A DNA stretch of 39,465 nt from positions 1 through 39,465 of the forward strand of contig JBHEOO010000025.1 in NCBI GenBank assembly GCA_046260765.1. The letters run 5' to 3'. Of this stretch, positions 33,190-39,465 are shown piece by piece; within the stretch, counting starts at the first letter, position 1, and the number at the start of each line of letters is the position of its first letter. Under the pieces are notes generated by a model that did not search any database, had not been told where the DNA came from, and was given only the letters and a program-made list of their open reading frames with translations. Both the position numbers and the translations under genes were made by a program. Source of the stretch: Chromatocurvus sp046260765. Its GTDB lineage: Bacteria > Pseudomonadota > Gammaproteobacteria > Pseudomonadales > Halieaceae.

Positions 33190-33924
33190 GTGAGTGAGCC
33201 GCGAGACACAATGTTTACCGACCCCCTGGGGGAGACCAACCCGTTTCGCTTTGACGCCGAGGTGGCGCGCGTCTTTCCCGACATGATCCGCCGATCTGTG
33301 CCGGGCTACGCTACGGTGGTGTCGATGTCCGGCCTGCTCGCGGGTCGCTACGCGACGGTTGGGAGCAACCTGTATGACCTCGGCTGTTCGCTGGGCGCGT
33401 CGACGCTGGCCATGCGCCAGAATGTGCGGGCAGCGGACTGCTGCATCATCGCGGTGGACAATGCCCCGGCGATGCTGGATCGCTGCCGATCGGTGATCGA
33501 CAGCGACACCCACGAAACGCGCGTGGAACTGGTGCAGGCGGATATCGCCGATATACCTATCGTGGACGCCTCGGTGGTGGTGCTCAATTTCACCCTGCAG
33601 TTCATTCCGCTGGCGCAGCGTAGGGGCATAATACGGCGAATCTACCAGGGGCTGCGTCCCGGCGGGATTCTGGTTCTGTCAGAGAAGGTCACTTTTGCCG
33701 ATCCGCCGCTGGATGCCCTGAATATTGATCTGCACCACCAGTTCAAGCGCGAGCATGGGTACAGTGATCTGGAAATTGCACAGAAGCGCAACGCCATTGA
33801 CAACGTTCTTATCCCTGAGACGCTGAACACACACCGCGAGAGAGCCCGAGCGGCAGGCTTTGACTCCTGTGATGTCTGGTTCCAGTGTTTCAACTTCGCA
33901 TCACTCATCGCGTTAAAAGCGTGA
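33190..33924 (+). CDS. cmoA: Carboxy-S-adenosyl-L-methionine synthase
   Basis: CmoA makes carboxy-SAM from SAM and prephenate for tRNA wobble-uridine modification. The 244-residue Rossmann methyltransferase-fold protein carries NPFRFDAEVARVFPDMIRRS, the SAM motif YDLGCSLGASTLAM and VVLNFTLQFIPLAQR. Near the end, DLHHQFKREHGYSDLEIAQK is family-typical. GTG 33190 has AAAGG 8 bases upstream. Its stop overlaps the cmoB start by 4 bp. Confidence 0.95.
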   Translation: MSEPRDTMFTDPLGETNPFRFDAEVARVFPDMIRRSVPGYATVVSMSGLLAGRYATVGSNLYDLGCSLGASTLAMRQNVRAADCCIIAVDNAPAMLDRCRSVIDSDTHETRVELVQADIADIPIVDASVVVLNFTLQFIPLAQRRGIIRRIYQGLRPGGILVLSEKVTFADPPLDALNIDLHHQFKREHGYSDLEIAQKRNAIDNVLIPETLNTHRERARAAGFDSCDVWFQCFNFASLIALKA

Positions 33925-34892
33925 GTCTCGAGTCTCTCATCAGCGCCTGGCGCGATACGCCGCTGGCGCACTGGGCGGAACGATTGCCGGGTCAGATCGA
34001 GCGCGGTCTGTCGCCGCAGCGCTACGGCGATCTGCCACGCTGGCAGGAGGCGCTGGACGCATTGCCGGATATTGCAGTGGATCGTGTCCATCTCGACCGT
34101 TCTGCTGTGGGGGCGACGTCCGCACAGCCGGTTTCCGATACGATGCGCGCCTCTTTACGGGCGGCACTCCAGGGTCTGCATCCCTGGCGTAAAGGGCCGT
34201 TTGACCTGTTTGGCGTTTACATTGACACCGAGTGGCGATCGGACTGGAAATGGGATCGCATTGCGGGTGCGATCGCGCCGCTCGCCGGCAGACGGGTCCT
34301 GGATGTAGGCTGTGGCAGCGGCTACCACTGCTGGCGCATGCTCGGTGCCGGTGCGGCAGAGGTGATCGGGATCGATCCGACGCCACTGTTCGTGCTGCAG
34401 TTTCGCGCCGTTCAGCGCTATCTCAGGCAGGACGGCATACATGTTCTGCCGCTGGCAATGCAGGATGTGCCGTCAGGCCTGCGCGCCTTCGACACGGTGT
34501 TCTCCATGGGAATTCTCTATCACCGTCGCTCGCCGATGGATCATCTTCTGGATTTGCGCGAGTGCCTGAGTCCCGACGGCGAGCTGGTACTGGAAACGCT
34601 GGTCATCGAGGGGGGCGAGGGGGCTACGCTGGTGCCGTTCGGGCGCTATGCGCGGATGGGAAATGTCTGGTTTCTTCCAAGCCCGGCAACCCTGCTGGTG
34701 TGGCTGCGCAAGCTGAAGTTCCGCAATGCACGCATTGTTGATGTCTCTTTGACGTCGACCGATGAGCAGCGCTGCACGGAATGGATGCGGTTCAACTCGC
34801 TGGAGGATTTTCTGGATCCTGCCGATGTCTTGCGCACAGTGGAAGGCTATCCCGCGCCGCGGCGGGCGGTGGTCATCGCTAACGCGCCGTGA
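33921..34892 (+). CDS. cmoB: tRNA U34 carboxymethyltransferase
   Basis: CmoB transfers the carboxymethyl group of carboxy-SAM to 5-hydroxyuridine-34, giving cmo5U in tRNAs that read four-fold codon boxes. The 323-residue length is exactly family-like. Marks are GPFDLFGVYIDTEWRSDWKW, the SAM motif VLDVGCGSGYHCWRML, IGIDPTPLFVLQF and MGILYHRRSPMDHLLDL. GTG 33921 overlaps the cmoA stop (GTGA), so translation is coupled; a longer open frame from 33885 lies inside cmoA and is not used. Confidence 0.96.
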   Translation: MSLESLISAWRDTPLAHWAERLPGQIERGLSPQRYGDLPRWQEALDALPDIAVDRVHLDRSAVGATSAQPVSDTMRASLRAALQGLHPWRKGPFDLFGVYIDTEWRSDWKWDRIAGAIAPLAGRRVLDVGCGSGYHCWRMLGAGAAEVIGIDPTPLFVLQFRAVQRYLRQDGIHVLPLAMQDVPSGLRAFDTVFSMGILYHRRSPMDHLLDLRECLSPDGELVLETLVIEGGEGATLVPFGRYARMGNVWFLPSPATLLVWLRKLKFRNARIVDVSLTSTDEQRCTEWMRFNSLEDFLDPADVLRTVEGYPAPRRAVVIANAP

Positions 34893-34932
34893 TCAGATGC
34901 CGGCCCCTACTGGAGGAGCGACTTCGGTCCGG

Positions 34933-35142
34933 TCAGTTGGCGCTGCGTATGAGCTGGTAGTCTTCGCTGGTAAACCGCTGCCGGCGAACATCCACTGGCG
35001 ACTCCAGCTGTGCAAAGTGACTCTCGCAGTCCGGTGTGTCGGTGGATTTTTTTGCCTTGCGAAACTTGATGCTGCGCACGAAGTCGACAAAGGTCTTGCC
35101 GGATTTGGCGTTTTTGCCCACGCTTGCTTTTTTCGGTGCCAT
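34933..35142 (-). CDS. Small basic protein of unknown function
   Basis: I do not recognise this 69-residue protein. The first 33 residues are very basic (MAPKKASVGKNAKSGKTF then FRKAKKS), and the C-terminal half is mixed (DCESHFAQLESP and RRQRFTSEDYQLIRSAN). It has no signal peptide or membrane segment, and nucleic-acid binding is a reasonable but unproven guess. ATG 35142 is preceded by only a weak GAAAG. It is convergent with cmoB, with 40 bp between stops, and follows ribokinase on the same strand. Confidence 0.6.
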   Translation of the reverse strand: MAPKKASVGKNAKSGKTFVDFVRSIKFRKAKKSTDTPDCESHFAQLESPVDVRRQRFTSEDYQLIRSAN

Positions 35143-35246
35143 GATCTTTCAGTTATCTGGTGAGTGTCTTGTTACTCTACCGCAGTCTGTCAAGGGTTGC
35201 GCGTAAAAACGTCGCAAAATCCTTGTGACTTTGTGACATTCAATAT

Positions 35247-36179
35247 CTACTGCTCCGCCAGAAAGCTGTCTATGGCGTCGCGACAGGGGATGCTGCTTTG
35301 AGCGCCTGCGCGCTGCACCGCGATAGCAGATGCAGCCTGGGCGAAGGGTATGGCGTCAGACAGATCATCCCCCGCCACGAGCCTGGCCACGATGCAGCCA
35401 TTGAACACATCTCCCGCAGCGGTCGTGTCCACCGCGCTCACTGCGAAGGCCGGCAGATGGTGTGCGCTGTACTGGCCGCCCGATGTCTTTTGCGACAGCG
35501 TCACCCCCACGCTACCTCGGGTAATGATAACCTGCGTTACCCCTTTGTCGTGTAGCACACGCGCTGCCCGCTCGGCGTCGCCATTGTTTGTGACGGCGAC
35601 ACCGGTGAGGTGTTCGGCCTCTGTCTCGTTCGGCGTTATCAGGTCGATTAGCGGGAACAGCTCTGGCGGCAGGTCGCAGGCCGGCGCCGGGTTAAGCACG
35701 GTGTAGCAATGGTGGCTGCGCGCCGTCTCAAGGGCTTTCTGCACAGTCGTAAGCGGTGTCTCCAACTGCACCAATACGGCTGCTGCGCCGTCAAACAGCG
35801 CGTCGGCAGTACTGATGTCGGCGGGCGACAGCAGTGCGTTCGCGCCCGGCGCCACGGCAATACAGTTTTCGCCGTCGGCCGATACCAGTATCTGCGCAAC
35901 GCCCGATGGCGCTGTGCTATCGCGTCGACTTGCCGTTGTATCAATACCGTCGGCGTCGAGCGCTGCCAGTGCCTGATCGCCCAGTGTGTCGGTGCCGAAA
36001 CAGCCGATGAAGGCGACGTCGCCGCCGGCGCGAGCGGCGGCGATAGCCTGGTTGGCGCCTTTGCCGCCGCCGCTGGTGCTGAATTCACCACCGAGCCGCG
36101 TCTCTCCCGGGCGCGGTAGCCGGTCGAGGCGGATAATCATGTCGGTGTTCGAGGAGCCAACGACCAGGATGCGTGTCAT
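35247..36179 (-). CDS. rbsK: Ribokinase (PfkB-family sugar kinase)
   Basis: The enzyme phosphorylates D-ribose with ATP to ribose-5-phosphate. The 310-residue protein has VVGSSNTDMIIRLDRLPRPG at the N-terminus and the first PfkB signature GGGKGANQAIAAARAGG. The catalytic block DTTAAGDVFNG follows, with Asp257 as base, preceded by ITRGSVGVTL. No ribose transporter or rbsR lies beside it, so salvage of ribose from nucleosides is as likely as uptake. ATG 36179 has GAGAG 7 bases upstream; the open frame extends upstream to 36755, but that part is antisense to the aminotransferase. Confidence 0.9.
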   Translation of the reverse strand: MTRILVVGSSNTDMIIRLDRLPRPGETRLGGEFSTSGGGKGANQAIAAARAGGDVAFIGCFGTDTLGDQALAALDADGIDTTASRRDSTAPSGVAQILVSADGENCIAVAPGANALLSPADISTADALFDGAAAVLVQLETPLTTVQKALETARSHHCYTVLNPAPACDLPPELFPLIDLITPNETEAEHLTGVAVTNNGDAERAARVLHDKGVTQVIITRGSVGVTLSQKTSGGQYSAHHLPAFAVSAVDTTAAGDVFNGCIVARLVAGDDLSDAIPFAQAASAIAVQRAGAQSSIPCRDAIDSFLAEQ

Positions 36180-36290
36180 GGGATATCTCTCTGTTGCTGA
36201 GGGTCGTGTACGCCGGGAGGCCTCTATTGTGCAGTATCTGGGCGAATGCGCTATTCTGGCACGCCCCGTTAACGTGAAGGATACGACACC

Positions 36291-37478
36291 ATGCTGGACA
36301 TTCTGCAACGTCTTCCCGATGACCCGATCCTTGGTCTGGCGGCAATCTGTCGCGAGGACAGCAACCCGGACAAGGTGGATCTGACCGTCGGCATCTACAT
36401 GGATGAAAGCGGTGTCTGCCCGGTATTCAAGTCGATACAGCAGGCCCAGCATACTCTGGTAGAGCAGGAGACGACCAAGGCCTACCTGCCGCCGGCGGGA
36501 GATCCGGACTTTAATCGCGGCATGCGTGCACTCGTCTTTGGCGACGACAGCGACGCGCTCGCAGCGGGTCGTATTTCCAGTATTCAGGCTCCCGGAGGCT
36601 GTGGTGCGCTGCGCATTGGCGCGGAGGTGGCGTATGCGGCCAGGCCCGACGCCCGGGTGTGGATCAGCGACCCTACCTGGCCGGTGCATATCCCGCTGAT
36701 TGGCAGCGTCGGCCTGGAATTCTCCAAATACCGTTACTACGATGCCGCATCCCATGGCGTTGATTTCGACGGCATGGTCGAGGACTTAAAGGGTGCTGGC
36801 AAGGACGATCTGGTTCTGCTGCACGGCTGCTGCCACAATCCGAGCGGTGCCGATCTGTCACTCGAGCAGTGGCAGGTGATCGCTGATATGGCCGAGCAGC
36901 AGGGCTTCGTTCCTTTTATTGATATTGCGTATCAGGGCCTCGGCAGTGGTCTCGATGAAGACGCGGCGGGGCTGCGACTGCTGGCTTCACGCCTGCCGGA
37001 GATGATTGTTGCCGCTTCCTGTTCCAAGAACATGGGGCTGTACCGCGAGCGCACCGGCTGCGCCATGTTCCTGTGCAGGATGGAGGACAACGCGGAAGCG
37101 CTTCTCAGCCAGGCCAAGGTGGCGGCCCGCCGTCTTTACTCCATGCCCCCAGCCCACGGCGCTATTCTTGCGGGCAAGGTACTCAGTGACGAACAGCTGG
37201 GACGCATGTGGCGCGAGGAACTGCTGGCAATGTGTGAGCGCATCAATGGACTGCGCTCACAGCTTGTGGACAGCCTGCAGGCCAGCACCGGTCGCGACTT
37301 CGATTTTATCCGCCGCGAGAACGGCATGTTCTCATTTCTCGGCCTGAGCGAAGCCAATGTGCGGCGACTTCGCGAAGAACACAGCGTTTACATGCTGGGT
37401 TCATCGCGTATCAACGTGGCCGGGGTCAACGCCGGGAATATCGACTATCTGTCGAAAGCCATTGCGGCCGTTCTTTAG
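36291..37478 (+). CDS. Aspartate/aromatic-type aminotransferase (class I, TyrB/AspC-like)
   Basis: The 395-residue fold-type I PLP enzyme transfers amino groups between aspartate or aromatic amino acids and 2-oxoglutarate. LTVGIYMDESGVCPVFKSIQ and KAYLPPAGDPDFNRGMRALV open the protein. HGCCHNPSGADLSLEQWQVI contains the conserved Asn-Pro, and the PLP lysine is Lys246 in ASCSKNMGLYRERTG. SSRINVAGVN carries the C-terminal substrate Arg. Specificity between aspartate and aromatic substrates cannot be settled by eye. ATG 36291 has AAGGAT 9 bases upstream. It is divergent from ribokinase and convergent with uup. Confidence 0.9.
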   Translation: MLDILQRLPDDPILGLAAICREDSNPDKVDLTVGIYMDESGVCPVFKSIQQAQHTLVEQETTKAYLPPAGDPDFNRGMRALVFGDDSDALAAGRISSIQAPGGCGALRIGAEVAYAARPDARVWISDPTWPVHIPLIGSVGLEFSKYRYYDAASHGVDFDGMVEDLKGAGKDDLVLLHGCCHNPSGADLSLEQWQVIADMAEQQGFVPFIDIAYQGLGSGLDEDAAGLRLLASRLPEMIVAASCSKNMGLYRERTGCAMFLCRMEDNAEALLSQAKVAARRLYSMPPAHGAILAGKVLSDEQLGRMWREELLAMCERINGLRSQLVDSLQASTGRDFDFIRRENGMFSFLGLSEANVRRLREEHSVYMLGSSRINVAGVNAGNIDYLSKAIAAVL

Positions 37479-37508
37479 CGATCATTGTCTGACAGATGGC
37501 GCGCCGGA

Positions 37509-39416
37509 TCAGGCGCGCTCATCCAGCGCGGTCCAGCGTTCCAGCGCGGCGTCCAGGGATTTCTGTACGTCATCCAGTTCCGCAAGTGCCGCTTCGATAG
37601 TGTCCTTGGGCTGCTGATAGAAGTCGGCGGCGCTGGTCATCGCGGCAAGCGCGTCGTGGCGTGATTCCAGCGTCTCGATGCGCTCTGGCAATTGCTCAAG
37701 TTCACGTTTTTCCTTGTAGGACAGTCGCTTGCCGTCGCTCTTTGTTGGCGTTTGGGTGGGTTGTGCCGATGCCGCGGCGGGTGCCGCAGATTCACTGAGC
37801 GCTGCACGGCCACTGTCAGCGCGCTCCACCAGTCGGCCGCCTCTGGCCTCCCAGTCACTGTAGCTGCCGGCCTGTTCCTCTACGCTGCCATCGCCGCGCA
37901 CAATCATCAGGCTGGTCACGACGTTATCCATGAAGTCGCGATCGTGGCTGACCAGAAGCACGGTGCCCTTGAAATCCAGCAGAATTTCCTCAAGCAATTC
38001 CAGCGTCTCGATATCCAGATCGTTGGTCGGTTCGTCGAGCACCAGCAGGTTGGCGGGGCGGGTGAACAGGCGAGCCATGATGGCCCGGTTCTGCTCACCG
38101 CCGGACAGCGCCTTGACCGGGGTACGGATGCGTTCCGGGGAGAACAGGAAATCACCCAGGTAGGAGATGGCGTGGCGGCGCTTGCCGTTGACCTCGATGA
38201 AGTCCTGCCCCTCACAGATGTTGTCGATCAGGTTCTTCTCCGGGTCGAGCTTGCCACGCAGCTGGTCGGAGTAGGCGATCTCCAGCTTGGTGCCGAGAAT
38301 CACCTCGCCGCTGTCAGGCGCCAGCTCACCGAGAATGATCTTGACCAGCGTCGACTTGCCTGCGCCATTGGGGCCGACTATGCCAATGCGGTCACCGCGC
38401 TGGATGATGCTGGAGAAGTCGCTCAGCAGGGTCTTGTCGTCGTAGCCGTGAGACACATGCTGGAGCTCGGCGACAATCTTGCCGCTGCGTGCGCCGTCCT
38501 CGATGCTGAAACTGGCAGTGCCGGTGCGTTCGCGGCGCTCACTGCGTTCACCGCGCAGTTTCTCCAGTGCCCGCACGCGGCCCTCGTTGCGGGTGCGGCG
38601 CGCTTTGATGCCCTGGCGAATCCACTTTTCCTCTTCGGCCAGCTTCTTGTCGAACAGGGCATTGGCTCGCTCTTCAATTTCTGCCTGGTGTGCCTGGTGA
38701 TCGAGAAAGCCGCGGTAGCTGCCTTCCCACAGCGTAAGATGCCCACGATCCAGCTCGGCGATTCGTCCAGCCACGCGCTGTAGGAAGCGCCGGTCGTGCG
38801 TGATGAGGACAATGGCGCCGCCGTACTGGGCAAGCTGGGTTTCCAGCCACTCGATGGAAGGAATATCCAGGTGGTTGGTGGGCTCGTCCAGCAGCAGTAT
38901 GTCGGGTTCGCCGACCAGCGCCCGCGCCAGAGCAACGCGTCGCCGCCAGCCGCCGGACAGCGAGCCGAGCGTCACGTCGGCGGGCAGCTGCAGCTGACTG
39001 AGAACGGTCTCCACGCGCTGCTGCAGTCGCCAGCCATCCGCCGCTTCCAGCTTTTGCTGGACGTTGGAGAGCTCCTGCATGTCCATGTCTTCGCCACTGC
39101 CCAGAATGGCGTGGTAGCGGGCAATCAGCTCACCCACGTCATCCAGCCCACCGGCTACCGTGGCGTAGACGGTGGCCTCGTCGCCCTCCGGAAGCGTCTG
39201 TTCCAGGCGCGCCATGCGGATCCCGGGGCGCACCCAGCGCTCACCGCTGTCGAGGTCAACGTCACCGGAGAGAACCTTCAACAGTGTGGTCTTGCCGGCA
39301 CCGTTGCGGCCGAGCAGGCCGAGCCGCTCGCCCCGGCGGAGAGTGAGTTCAACATCGTCCAGCAGCACCTGGGTTCCAAAAGCCAGGGCAGCGCGGTCCA
39401 GCCGCAGCAGATCCAT
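37509..39416 (-). CDS. uup: ABC-F family ATPase Uup
   Basis: Uup is a cytoplasmic ABC-F ATPase with twin nucleotide-binding domains and no membrane part; in E. coli it acts on ribosomes and affects transposon excision and branched DNA. The 635-residue protein has Walker A GRNGAGKTT (near residue 36) and GPNGAGKST, ABC signatures LSGGWRRRVALARAL and LSGGEQNRAIMARL, and both DEPTN Walker B segments. The inter-domain linker is basic and charged. The C-terminus (about 540-635) is a coiled coil after an Ala/Pro-rich linker, the Uup hallmark. ATG 39416 has GAGGA upstream. The neighbouring gene to the right is outside the window. Confidence 0.95.
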   Translation of the reverse strand: MDLLRLDRAALAFGTQVLLDDVELTLRRGERLGLLGRNGAGKTTLLKVLSGDVDLDSGERWVRPGIRMARLEQTLPEGDEATVYATVAGGLDDVGELIARYHAILGSGEDMDMQELSNVQQKLEAADGWRLQQRVETVLSQLQLPADVTLGSLSGGWRRRVALARALVGEPDILLLDEPTNHLDIPSIEWLETQLAQYGGAIVLITHDRRFLQRVAGRIAELDRGHLTLWEGSYRGFLDHQAHQAEIEERANALFDKKLAEEEKWIRQGIKARRTRNEGRVRALEKLRGERSERRERTGTASFSIEDGARSGKIVAELQHVSHGYDDKTLLSDFSSIIQRGDRIGIVGPNGAGKSTLVKIILGELAPDSGEVILGTKLEIAYSDQLRGKLDPEKNLIDNICEGQDFIEVNGKRRHAISYLGDFLFSPERIRTPVKALSGGEQNRAIMARLFTRPANLLVLDEPTNDLDIETLELLEEILLDFKGTVLLVSHDRDFMDNVVTSLMIVRGDGSVEEQAGSYSDWEARGGRLVERADSGRAALSESAAPAAASAQPTQTPTKSDGKRLSYKEKRELEQLPERIETLESRHDALAAMTSAADFYQQPKDTIEAALAELDDVQKSLDAALERWTALDERA

Positions 39417-39465
39417 AGTTCCTCGTCGGCGTTTTGCCGTTGGTTTGAGAGGCGCGCATCATAAC

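Noticed and set aside
37499..37518. GCGCGCC/GGCGCGC hairpin between the aminotransferase and uup
   Set aside because: The uup stop lies in the loop, the stem is partly coding and no T-tract follows; too weak to call a terminator.

Overview
The window looks like a chromosomal segment of a free-living, GC-rich gammaproteobacterium, probably a marine member of the Cellvibrionales/Halieaceae-like assemblage. The taxonomic guess rests on protein flavour and gene order only: a miaB-phoH-ybeY-corC-lnt run, leuS-lptE-holA, cmoA-cmoB, DUF1820 and DUF2788 proteins. A run of ten Ns at 497-506 shows the sequence is a draft or binned assembly. No tRNA, rRNA, CRISPR array, insertion sequence or prophage gene was recognised. 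Most of the window is ordinary, tightly packed housekeeping DNA.

Layout. 1-2.9 kb (+): a CPA1-type Na+/H+ antiporter broken by the assembly gap, a DUF6122-like membrane protein and a phytase-like propeller lipoprotein. 2.9-8.7 kb (-): a YeeN-type YebC/PmpR regulator, CorA, a malic enzyme with a PTA domain, and a TcyP-type cystine symporter. 8.9-11.5 kb (+): a secreted protein joining a c-type heme motif to a Vgb-like propeller, a transglutaminase-fold protein, and a Blc lipocalin. 11.5-17.1 kb: a small periplasmic protein, two Pho-box-like arrays, then imuB and imuA of the SOS mutasome. These are not adjacent: a divergent DUF885 peptidase lipoprotein, a DUF2788 protein and an OsmC protein lie between them. 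Each imu gene has its own near-perfect LexA box, and the two boxes share an identical 20-mer.

17.2-26.6 kb (-) is a long co-directional block: miaB, phoH, ybeY, corC, lnt, leuS, lptE, holA. It covers tRNA modification, rRNA maturation, envelope lipoprotein and LPS biogenesis, translation and replication. Several of its genes overlap by 4 bp or start with GTG or TTG. 26.8-30.9 kb: DUF1820, a secreted SMP-30-like propeller, and a Lon protease. The Lon is of a divergent AsrA-like type and has a good sigma-32 promoter upstream.

30.95-31.39 kb carries two structured repeats. They share a 32-bp identical core in opposite orientation, but have long inverted-repeat arms of different sequence. 31.4-39.4 kb: a sulfotransferase-like protein paired with a class IV aminotransferase, cmoA-cmoB (tRNA cmo5U34 synthesis), a small basic protein, ribokinase, an aromatic/aspartate-type aminotransferase, and the ABC-F ATPase Uup.

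The items most worth a second look are the split imuA/imuB arrangement, the Pho-box arrays with no obvious target, the conserved-core/variable-arm repeats, the heat-shock-type Lon, and the sulfotransferase-aminotransferase pair. I did not find a clearly new defence or mobile system.
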